DNA of 64,000 nt from Chloroflexota bacterium (GTDB lineage Bacteria; Chloroflexota; Anaerolineae; UBA4142). The number at the start of each line of letters is the position of its first letter. Position 1 is the stretch's first letter. The stretch lies in the NCBI GenBank assembly GCA_016219275.1, contig JACRBM010000054.1, forward strand, positions 110,562-174,561, given 5' to 3'. Positions 52,601-59,325 of this stretch are shown piece after piece. The notes beneath the pieces were generated by a model. That model saw nothing but the letters and a program-made list of their open reading frames with translations. It was not told the origin of the DNA and did not search any database. The position numbers and the translations under genes were made by a program.

Positions 52601-53989
52601 TTCGACGCGAACGGCGCGCCGGAATTGATCGCGGGCATGGGCTATGCTAATGAACTCGAAACGAACCGCGCGGCGAAAACCTTGCTCAAGGATAGCCGCA
52701 TCCTCGCGCAAATGATGCGCGATCAACAGCCGGTCAACCTGCCGGACGTACATCAACATCCGGATTGGATTTGGGTGGAAGGCGCCGAGCACGTCAGCGC
52801 GTTTCTCGGTGTGCCCATCATCGCGGGTCAACGCATGATCGGCGTTTTGATGATAGATCACCATTTGCCGAACACGTTCCACGCGACGGATGTTCAACTG
52901 GCGCAAACGTTCGCCCAGCATCTTGCCGTACCGCTCGAAAACGCGCGGCTGTTCGAACAAACGCAACAACGCGCGCGCGAATTCGCCGCGCTGTACGAAA
53001 CCGCGCGCGACCTTGCCGGGCAAACCGAGATGGCGCCCTTGCTCGATACGATCATCGAGCGCGTGATGCGCGCGTTGGACGTGCCCGACGGCGTTATCTA
53101 TTTGTACGACTCGGCGCGCGATGAATTGATCACCGCTACGCGGCGCGGCTTACCTTTTCCGCTCCACACGCATTTGAGCTCGAGCGCCGGCGTCTCCGGC
53201 TTCGTCGTGCGGACGCGTCAGCCGCAGATCATAGACGACTATGAACACTGGGAACATCGTCGTCCGGAATATGCCGCCGCGCCGCTACGCGCGGTCGCCC
53301 AGGTGCCCATCCTCTACAGCGGCGAACTGATCGGCATCCTGGGTGTCGCGGAACTAGCACCTTCGACGCGTAAATTCAACGACAACGACCTCCGTTTGCT
53401 CTCGCTCTTTGCCAGCCAAACCGCGAGCGCGGTGCATCATGCGCGTCTGCACGCCGAAACGCAACAGCGCGCGCAACAACTCGCCGCGTTGTCCGACATC
53501 ACGCGCGATCTAGCCACGCAACATGACGCCTCCATACTCATCCAATCCATCACCGAACGCGCCGTCGCGTTGCTCGGCGCGAGTAGCGGCTCGGTTCATC
53601 TGTACGATGCAACGCGCGATGATTTGGAACTGGCATTGTCAACCAGATTCCTCTCGGATGTTGGCGTACGCCGCAAAATGAACGAGGGTTTGGTGGGGCG
53701 CGTGGCGACGTCGCGCCAAACGATCATCGCGAACGATTACGCGACGATGTCGGATCGTCTGCCGCAATACGATTCAATCGGAATGTCGGCGTTGATCTGC
53801 ACGCCAATGCTGTACGGCGGCGCGCTCATCGGCGTGTTAACCGTGAATGAATTCGCGCCGAGCACGCGCCGGTTCACGCAAACCGACGCCGACCTGCTCA
53901 CCTTGTTTGCGGGACACGCCGCGAGCGCGATTCACAACGCGCGCTTGCTCGCCGAAACGCAGCAAGGCGCGGAGCAACTCGCCTGGTAG
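49637..53989 (+). CDS. Giant multi-PAS/GAF signalling protein, N-terminal part before an in-frame TAG
   Basis: The 1450-residue frame has one GAF (about 20-190), two PAS domains (about 195-315 and 325-440) and then six GAF domains of about 165 residues each. The GAFs have recurring openings such as AVRQASITLTTSLDLKTVL and endings such as ALAIENARLYQAE. It ends at a TAG (53987-53989, after QGAEQLAW) in the middle of a GAF start. The next codons (YHAGLALNHALDPNAQL) continue the same frame into the ORF at 54062. The two together make a 2136-residue sensor ending in HD-GYP. GAGAGGGACCGC precedes the ATG. Confidence 0.85.
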   Translation: MNRSKHRSVNLTRRQIQFSQALNRAAEILQRGARSETDVCQIIGEQIVELGLHGMLAMLDATRENFVVRALAQSPRAMRVIAQIERATGMQMRGFSFPATQVEIIQQVLVKSKAIWTPRSWDSVLQMIPPIARSVVKPIANPYAAHPGICAPILMNDQARGVLLISGQDLSQADLPAIQAFANHIAIAIENARLYTSLRASEERFRAFIEQGSDLFFLLDPTGAIQYASPSTERLLGYSADHAMGKRVFDFIHPDDLPETTRAFEHRLAHPGAADTALHARVRHRDGAWRVLEVIGNNLLDNHTMQGIVLTCRDVTDRARAEESSRASEARLRTAFENLPFDFWVCNREGRYIAQNSTSLQHWGNVIGKCPEELDLPAGILEKWRANNTRALAGEIVTDEAEYIQNGARCTYFEIISPVREAGEIQGILGVNLDITERKRAEDTLRAREQYLTALNDITRAALAAQDFATLTQTLADQLGRMLNSDECFITVWDAEHQRTIPASASAESRDTYSRVRVQPGEMTMTESVLRAGHPLVAEDVFNTPYIAPRIAAAYPTRSMLGLPLIANNRKLGAALIGFNSPHHFTEDEIARGEQAARHIALAFAQAHLLQETRARAAELEAVRQASITLTTSLDLKTVLNSILDGVLRLASDANDTHVFLFANDHLSFGAARYADIARTTPWAEPRRDGVTYTVAQTGLPFIIPHTSTHPLYTNTDADWGGSIVSLPLKIGERVVGVMNVAYWQPREFDPAFVRALQLLGDQAALAIENARLYQAERARAAELEAVRRATITLTSSLDLASVLRSILNSAFALIPLLNNAHIFLYRDDKLIFGAARAADDFLDAPFAEPRENGLTYSVARSGEIISVREQKEHPLFADLPRDWRGSIIGLPLKIGAQVVGVMNLAFQAPRDLAPSEVETLGLLGDQAALAIENARLFEAERAARAQSEILRQAAQAVSTSLNLSGLLESILEQLKRVIPNDTASVLLFDANGAPELIAGMGYANELETNRAAKTLLKDSRILAQMMRDQQPVNLPDVHQHPDWIWVEGAEHVSAFLGVPIIAGQRMIGVLMIDHHLPNTFHATDVQLAQTFAQHLAVPLENARLFEQTQQRAREFAALYETARDLAGQTEMAPLLDTIIERVMRALDVPDGVIYLYDSARDELITATRRGLPFPLHTHLSSSAGVSGFVVRTRQPQIIDDYEHWEHRRPEYAAAPLRAVAQVPILYSGELIGILGVAELAPSTRKFNDNDLRLLSLFASQTASAVHHARLHAETQQRAQQLAALSDITRDLATQHDASILIQSITERAVALLGASSGSVHLYDATRDDLELALSTRFLSDVGVRRKMNEGLVGRVATSRQTIIANDYATMSDRLPQYDSIGMSALICTPMLYGGALIGVLTVNEFAPSTRRFTQTDADLLTLFAGHAASAIHNARLLAETQQGAEQLAW

Positions 53990-54061
53990 TACCACGCCGG
54001 GCTGGCGCTCAATCATGCGCTCGATCCGAACGCGCAACTGCGCGCGCTCCTCGAAAGTGCG

Positions 54062-56047
54062 ATGAAAGCATTGCGCGCCGAGCGCGTGCGATTCGCCCGC
54101 TGGGATCCGGCGACCGGCGAAGACCGGGTCGAACTGAGTATCGGCTATGCGCCGGAAATCGAAGAACGCTTTCTCCAAGTTTGCTTTTCTAGCGACAGCG
54201 CGTCCAGTCTTTCGGGCTGGGTCCTGAGCAACCATGCGCCACTCAACGTACCCGACGTTTCCGCTGATCCGCGTTATGTGATCGTGGATCCACAAATCCG
54301 TTCCGGACTGTGGGTGCCCATCGAACACGAAGGCGCACCGCGCGGCACGCTCGCCGTGTTGAGCACGCGCCCGGACGCGTTCACCGAACCGGACGAAAAA
54401 TTATTAACCTTGTTCGCGAGTCAACTCGCCGCCGCGATGGAGAACGCGCGCCTGTTTCAAGAAACTAAACGCCGGCTCGCAGAACTGGAAGCCGTCAATC
54501 GCATTTCGACGGCGTTGCGCACCGCACAAACGATTGACACAATGGTGCCGCTCTTTTTGCGTGAAGCCGCGGAGGCGCTCGACTCGACCCAATCCAGTTT
54601 ATGGCTGTACGATCCCGCGCGTGGCGCGCTCTACCAACATGGTGTGTACGGCGATCTCCAAGCCGATTACTTTATCATGCCGGGCGAAGGAATCGGCGGT
54701 CATGTGTTCGATTCGGGCGAACCGTATTTTTCGCGCGACTTTGGGTCCGATCCGCTGACATTAGAACGCGCGCGCGCGCGCCAAATCGCCGGGCGCAACG
54801 GCGTGTGCGTGCCGGTGTGCGCGGGCTTGCAAGCGATTGGCGTGATGTTCGCGTCGGTAGACGCGCCGCGTCAATTCAACACCGCGCAGACCCAACTGTT
54901 GACCACGCTCGCCGAAATCGCCGGCAACGCGATCCATCGGATGCGGTTGTACGAACAGACCACGCAGCGCGCGAGCGAACTTGCCATCGTCAACAAACTG
55001 GGACACACACTGGGTGAGACGCGCGACCTCACTACGATCTATCAACGCACCGTCACCGCCGCGTTGATGGTACTCCCTGACGTGACGACGATGTTGATTT
55101 GCCTCGTCACGCCGGCGGGCGACCAGCTCACGTGCGCGTTCGGCATCCAGGACGGCAGTGCGGTGGATGTTTCTACACTACCGCCGCTCCTACTCGATAC
55201 GCCGGAACACGCCGCCGAAGACCAAGCCATTCGCTCGCGTCGTTCCGTCATCATCCACGGTCCGGCAACCAGCGTGTGGCGCAGTTTGATGGGGCTGAAT
55301 CACGCCGCCGCGTTAACGCACACCGTGATGCTTGTGCCCTTGCTCGCCCAAGCCAGCGTCATCGGCATGATTCAAGCGTACAGCGACACGCCGAATCGTT
55401 TTACACCGGCAGACACCGAGTTACTCGAACTGATCGCGCATCCCGCCGCGAGCGCGATTGAAAACGCGCGCCTCTTTGCGGATTTGCAACACGCGTACGA
55501 CGAGACAATCGAGGGCTGGGCGCGCGCGCTCGATCTGCGCGACCGCGAGACCGAAGGGCACACGCGGCGCGTCGTCGAGCACACGGTCACGCTGGCGCGC
55601 GCGATGGGCGTGCCCGAAACCATGCTCCCGCACATTCGGCGCGGCGCGCTGTTGCACGACATCGGCAAGGTCGGCATTCCGGATGCGATCCTGCTCAAGC
55701 CCGGTCCGTTGACGAATAGCGAATGGGAAACGATGCGGATGCATCCCTCGTACGCCTACGCGCTGTTGTCCTCCATCGAGTACTTGAGCGACGCGTTGGA
55801 CATTCCATACTGTCACCACGAAAAATGGGACGGCACTGGGTATCCACGCGGATTGCGCGAGACAGAAATTCCGTTGGCGGCGCGCATCTTTGCGATCGTG
55901 GATGTGTGGGATGCGTTGTGCTCCAATCGTCCGTACCGCGCCGCGTGGCCCCGCGAAAAAGCATTGAACTATATTCGCGAACAAGCCGGCGTATACTTCG
56001 ATCCGGCAGTCGTGCGCGAGTTTCTCCGATTGGAAAACGCTGCGTAG
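54062..56047 (+). CDS. GAF-GAF-GAF-HD-GYP c-di-GMP phosphodiesterase, C-terminal part of the split frame
   Basis: The 661-residue frame continues the previous gene after the TAG. It has three GAF domains (endings AAAMENARLFQET, GNAIHRMRLYEQT, SAIENARLFADL) and an HD-GYP domain (about residues 480-655). The HD-GYP domain shows RDRETEGHTRRVVEHTV, LLHDIGKVGIPDAILLKPG, MRMHPSYAYALLSS, CHHEKWDGTGYPRGL and FAIVDVWDALCSNRPYR, with the HD and GYP-like (GTGYPRGL) residues present. It would hydrolyse c-di-GMP. The ATG at 54062 lacks a convincing ribosome site, and 72 upstream bases are in frame, so independent initiation is doubtful. Confidence 0.87.
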   Translation: MKALRAERVRFARWDPATGEDRVELSIGYAPEIEERFLQVCFSSDSASSLSGWVLSNHAPLNVPDVSADPRYVIVDPQIRSGLWVPIEHEGAPRGTLAVLSTRPDAFTEPDEKLLTLFASQLAAAMENARLFQETKRRLAELEAVNRISTALRTAQTIDTMVPLFLREAAEALDSTQSSLWLYDPARGALYQHGVYGDLQADYFIMPGEGIGGHVFDSGEPYFSRDFGSDPLTLERARARQIAGRNGVCVPVCAGLQAIGVMFASVDAPRQFNTAQTQLLTTLAEIAGNAIHRMRLYEQTTQRASELAIVNKLGHTLGETRDLTTIYQRTVTAALMVLPDVTTMLICLVTPAGDQLTCAFGIQDGSAVDVSTLPPLLLDTPEHAAEDQAIRSRRSVIIHGPATSVWRSLMGLNHAAALTHTVMLVPLLAQASVIGMIQAYSDTPNRFTPADTELLELIAHPAASAIENARLFADLQHAYDETIEGWARALDLRDRETEGHTRRVVEHTVTLARAMGVPETMLPHIRRGALLHDIGKVGIPDAILLKPGPLTNSEWETMRMHPSYAYALLSSIEYLSDALDIPYCHHEKWDGTGYPRGLRETEIPLAARIFAIVDVWDALCSNRPYRAAWPREKALNYIREQAGVYFDPAVVREFLRLENAA

Positions 56048-56058
56048 TGGTTTGGCAA

Positions 56059-56220
56059 ACAGACCTTCCAGGCACTTGCGCGAAACCTGGAAGGGTGTCT
56101 GTCAAATTTTGGAACACTCAACCTTGCGAAGGTTTTGACGACAACTCAAATAGGATTGCCGTTCAACCTTCGCATGTTTTTTTCACCACCCAAAAACTTA
56201 TGCACACCCAACCTGGAAGG
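56059..56220. repeat. Gap with AACCTGGAAGG and AACCTTGCGAAGG hairpins
   Basis: The gap 56048-56283 holds ACAGAC..TTCCAGG and its complement (about 56059-56102), AACCTTGCGAAGGTT (about 56120-56135) and AACCTGGAAGG near 56211. They are of the same style as the palindromes at 25725 and 20739. The first may terminate the signalling operon. No gene is seen. Confidence 0.55.
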
Positions 56221-56225
56221 TCTGT

Positions 56226-56254
56226 TTGCATTTCCAAGTCGAGTGGAGTAAAAT
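56226..56254 (+). promoter_or_regulatory. Promoter of the DUF47 gene
   Basis: TTGCAT (56226-56231) and TAAAAT (56249-56254) with a 17-base spacer, 29 bases before the ATG. Confidence 0.6.
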
Positions 56255-56283
56255 AGCGCCCATTCCAAAATGAAGGCGACTCG

Positions 56284-56910
56284 ATGAAAATTACCAATCC
56301 ATTTCGTTCACACCAAGGCGACTTTTTGCAATTGCTCGACAGTCAAGCCGAAAAAACACAGCAGGGCTTGGAGGCGCTCGAAGCATATCTCAAAGACGGC
56401 GATGAAGCGCAAGCCAAACGCGTGCAGGCGCTAGAAAAAGAAGCCGATGAAGTCCGGCGTATTTTGATTGACGAACTGAACCGCTCGTTCGTCACGCCGA
56501 TTGATCGCGAGGATTTGTTCGCGCTCTCGCGCACGATTGACGACGTGCTCGATTACGGGTACACCACGCTCGACGAATTGGTGACGTTCGGCGTCAAACC
56601 CAATTTGTATTTGCAACGCATGGCGTCCATCCTCCGCGAAGCCGCCGAGGAATTGCATCTCGCGGTCGGACAAATCAAAGCGCATCCCAACGTCGCGCTC
56701 GATCACGCGACGCGCGCCAAATCGTTAGAGAATCGCGCCGAAAGTGTGTACCGCTCCGCGGTGGCGGATTTATTCGAGGGACCGAAAACGGTGGAAGATA
56801 TTATGGAGATTCTCAAGATGCGCGAGATTTATCGGCATCTCTCGAATGCCGCCGACCGCGGCGACGAAGCCGCCAACATCATCGGCGACATCGTCGTCAA
56901 AATGACGTGA
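56284..56910 (+). CDS. DUF47/PhoU-like Pit accessory protein
   Basis: The 208-residue all-helical protein has the DUF47 words: LLDSQAEKTQQGLEALEAYL, ALEKEADEVRRILIDEL, FVTPIDREDLFALSRTIDDV and ILKMREIYRHLSNAADRGDEAANIIGDIV. Members usually sit beside a low-affinity phosphate permease (Pit) and modulate it; no pit gene is adjacent here. The gene has its own promoter and terminator. Confidence 0.92.
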   Translation: MKITNPFRSHQGDFLQLLDSQAEKTQQGLEALEAYLKDGDEAQAKRVQALEKEADEVRRILIDELNRSFVTPIDREDLFALSRTIDDVLDYGYTTLDELVTFGVKPNLYLQRMASILREAAEELHLAVGQIKAHPNVALDHATRAKSLENRAESVYRSAVADLFEGPKTVEDIMEILKMREIYRHLSNAADRGDEAANIIGDIVVKMT

Positions 56911-56921
56911 GCCGGAAAAAC

Positions 56922-56960
56922 ACGACCCGCCGGGTTTGAAAGAACTCGGCGGGTCGTTTC
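56922..56960 (+). terminator. Intrinsic terminator after the DUF47 gene
   Basis: A 15-bp stem with one G-U pair (56922-56936 with 56943-56957), 6-base loop and short T-run. Confidence 0.7.
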
Positions 56961-57090
56961 ATAATGCCGGGTAGGCACAACCAAAATTATTTGGACGCGG
57001 ATTTTTTTCTGATCGTGAAAATCCGCGTGAATCCGCGTTCAAGCATCTTCGCGGTTGTGATAGTTCTTCCGTAGGAATACGATACTCATT

Positions 57091-57119
57091 TTGAATAACT
57101 GCGCCGGTTAGAGTATAAT
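57091..57119 (+). promoter_or_regulatory. Promoter of ctaB
   Basis: TTGAAT (57091-57096) and TATAAT (57114-57119), 17-base spacer. The predicted +1 near 57126 lies after the upstream ATG at 57118, which decides for the GTG start at 57208. Confidence 0.7.
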
Positions 57120-57207
57120 GCCGCTAGACCCATTGCGCTCGACCGGGCACGATACCTGTGTTCAGCGGCAGAAGGGTTTCTTTATTCGTCAAGGGGAGTC
57201 TATCTGC

Positions 57208-58149
57208 GTGAACGACATTCGGACCGATCCTGAACCCGCCACATTTCATTCGCCGATACCGCCGGCGTCTACCACGCCCGGCATTGGGAATACGCTGCGT
57301 AATTATCTCTGGCTGACCAAACCGCTCGTCACCATTCTGTTGCTCTGCACGACCCTGGGCGCGATGCTGATCGCGCAACGCGGCATTCCCGCGTGGTCGC
57401 TCATGTTCTTTGCGTTACTCGGCGGCGCGCTCACCGCGAGCGGCGCGAGCGCGATCAACGCGTACGCCGACCGCGATATTGATCCGTTGATGGGGCGCAC
57501 CGCGCGTCGTCCGATTCCCAGCGGCGCGATTGCCGCCACGCACGCGCTCGTGTTCGGTCTGGTGTTGAGCGCGGCAGGCGTGCTCGTCCTGGGTTTGTTC
57601 GTCAACTGGTTGAGCGCGGCGCTCAGTTCCATCGGTTTGTTTTATTACGTCGTCATTTATACCTTGTGGCTCAAACGTACGACGCCGCAAAACATCGTCA
57701 TCGGCGGCGCTGCCGGCGCGATTCCACCGCTCGTCGGCTGGGCGGCAGTGACGAACGAAATCAGTGTGCTCGCCATGTTCCTGTTCCTCATTGTGTTTCA
57801 CTGGACGCCGCCACACACCTGGGCGTTGATGCTGATGGTTACAAAGGATTACGAACGCGCCGGGGTGCCGATGATGCCGGTCGCGCAAGGCGAAGATTCG
57901 ACGCGCCGGCAAATCGTGTTCTACACGCTCGGTCTCGTCATCACCACACTCGTGCCGTTCGCGTTGCAACTTTTGGGGTTGGGGTATTTACTCGCCGCGC
58001 TCGTCCTCGGCGGATGGTTGTTGTACCTCGCGGTAAAATTACAACGCGATCGCTCCAAAGCGACTGCGCGCCGCTTGTATCGCTATTCGAATTACTACCT
58101 CGCGCTCTTATTCCTCGCGGCAGTGCTCGCCAGTATGATGCGCTGGTAA
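57208..58149 (+). CDS. ctaB: Protohaem IX farnesyltransferase (haem O synthase)
   Basis: The 313-residue membrane enzyme adds a farnesyl group to haem B. The UbiA-family motifs are present: INAYADRDIDPLMGRTARRP (first Asp-rich site) and KDYERAGVPMMPV (second site). About eight membrane segments include FALLGGALTASGASAINA and FLFLIVFHWTPPHTWALMLM. GTG at 57208 with GGGGAG nine bases upstream is chosen because the promoter lies at 57091-57119. No cytochrome oxidase genes are in the window. Confidence 0.92.
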   Translation: MNDIRTDPEPATFHSPIPPASTTPGIGNTLRNYLWLTKPLVTILLLCTTLGAMLIAQRGIPAWSLMFFALLGGALTASGASAINAYADRDIDPLMGRTARRPIPSGAIAATHALVFGLVLSAAGVLVLGLFVNWLSAALSSIGLFYYVVIYTLWLKRTTPQNIVIGGAAGAIPPLVGWAAVTNEISVLAMFLFLIVFHWTPPHTWALMLMVTKDYERAGVPMMPVAQGEDSTRRQIVFYTLGLVITTLVPFALQLLGLGYLLAALVLGGWLLYLAVKLQRDRSKATARRLYRYSNYYLALLFLAAVLASMMRW

Positions 58150-58158
58150 AAAAATCGA

Positions 58159-58189
58159 GGCGACCTGACAGGTCGCCGCCTATTTTTTT
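58159..58189. terminator. Bidirectional terminator between ctaB and the small barrel gene
   Basis: An 8-bp GGCGACCT/AGGTCGCC stem with a 3-base loop, T-run on the plus strand (58183-58189) and A-run on the other side, serving both convergent genes. The arms use the ACCTGACAGGT core of the palindromes at 20739 and 35805. Confidence 0.65.
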
Positions 58190-58490
58190 AGAACTGGAAA
58201 CCGGGACGGAATGGCGCCACGCGCAGCGTGTAATCTTCGACGAACGTTTTCAATTTGCTTTCCATATCGCCCCAGGTCTCGCTCGCCAACGCGCGCTTGA
58301 GCGCGTCCTCATCGGCGACGAACACGAGCAAGCGCATCGGATAATTGCCATACGCCGTGTGCCACACCCCCGCATTGGTTAAGCCGATATTCTGCAACAT
58401 CGGCATGAACACATTGACCATGAATCGCATATAGTCCTCTTGCGTCAGCGGAATGATGTTGTAGGTCATCAGTAAAGTGGAACGCCCCAT
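58188..58490 (-). CDS. Small dimeric alpha/beta-barrel-like protein (NIPSNAP-like, tentative)
   Basis: The 100-residue product has a single ferredoxin-like pattern: LLMTYNIIPLTQEDYMRFMV, MLQNIGLTNAGVWHTAYG, MRLLVFVADEDALKRALASE and a C-terminal TLRVAPFRPGF. This is typical of small dimeric barrels such as NIPSNAP/DUF1330. Ligand unknown. The start at 58490 has GGGGAG eight bases upstream. Confidence 0.65.
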   Translation of the reverse strand: MGRSTLLMTYNIIPLTQEDYMRFMVNVFMPMLQNIGLTNAGVWHTAYGNYPMRLLVFVADEDALKRALASETWGDMESKLKTFVEDYTLRVAPFRPGFQF

Positions 58491-58711
58491 CCGTTTTTCT
58501 CCCCGACTATTTTCAGCCGCATTATAGCGCGCCACGCGGGATACTGCAAGACCCGAAGAACTTGGGCTAGGACGGAAATGGCGAGACCGTCATTATTCCT
58601 CCCATCCTACTTCACATTGGATTCACAATTCAATGCGACAATGCCAATACCGACCTACGCAACCATCCCCAACCAGCGACTTGCCGCACCTGGCTGGGCG
58701 CATCCGCGTGT

Positions 58712-58739
58712 TTGACAAATTAGTTCGATTTCGTATAAT
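58712..58739 (+). promoter_or_regulatory. Promoter of the MarR-ABC operon with flanking TTCGATTT repeats
   Basis: TTGACA (58712-58717) and TATAAT (58734-58739) are 16 bases apart. TTCGATTT occurs at 58724-58731 and again at 58739-58746, 15 bases apart and flanking the -10, where a MarR-type repressor could bind. Confidence 0.7.
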
Positions 58740-58770
58740 TCGATTTGTTACTATTTTTCTGGAGCGACCG

Positions 58771-59301
58771 ATGAAAACACACGCGGCATTTCACGCGCAC
58801 GAAAAAGCGTTCGCCCAACTTCACGCCGAATGGGGCGTGCTGGACTCGCGCGGCATCGAGTTGATGCGTTTGCTGAACGCGTCCGCCCGCATGTTCGAAG
58901 TCATCGCCGACCATTACCTACAGGAGCACGACTTGTCCGTGCCGCGTTTGCGCTTGTTGCTCTGGTTGTATGCCGCCGATCACCACGGCAACAAGGAAGG
59001 TCTCTCGCCAAGTCGCCTCAGCGAATTTCAACACATCAGCAAAAACACGGTCAGCTCCTTGCTCGACTCGTTGGAAAAACAGGGGCTGGTCGAACGCGCG
59101 TTGAACCCCGACGACAAACGCAAGTTCAATATTCGGATCTCGCGCACGGGACGCGAGTTGTTGCGTAAAACTCTGCCGGCGCACGGCGCATGTCTGACCC
59201 ATGCCGTTGCGGGACTGACACACGAAGAGCAAACCGCGTTGCTCAAGTTGCTACGCAAACTTCGCCAAACCCTGGCAGAGCAAGTCGTCAGCCACAAATA
59301 A
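58771..59301 (+). CDS. MarR-family transcriptional regulator
   Basis: The 176-residue protein has the MarR winged helix: DLSVPRLRLLLWLYAADHHG, LSPSRLSEFQHISKNTVSSL, DSLEKQGLVERALNPDDKRK (wing) and FNIRISRTGRELLRKTLPAH. It is the first gene before a heterodimeric ABC exporter and probably represses that operon. GGAGCG lies eight bases before the ATG. Confidence 0.9.
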   Translation: MKTHAAFHAHEKAFAQLHAEWGVLDSRGIELMRLLNASARMFEVIADHYLQEHDLSVPRLRLLLWLYAADHHGNKEGLSPSRLSEFQHISKNTVSSLLDSLEKQGLVERALNPDDKRKFNIRISRTGRELLRKTLPAHGACLTHAVAGLTHEEQTALLKLLRKLRQTLAEQVVSHK

Positions 59302-59325
59302 TCTATTCCTTCGGAGTCACACCTT

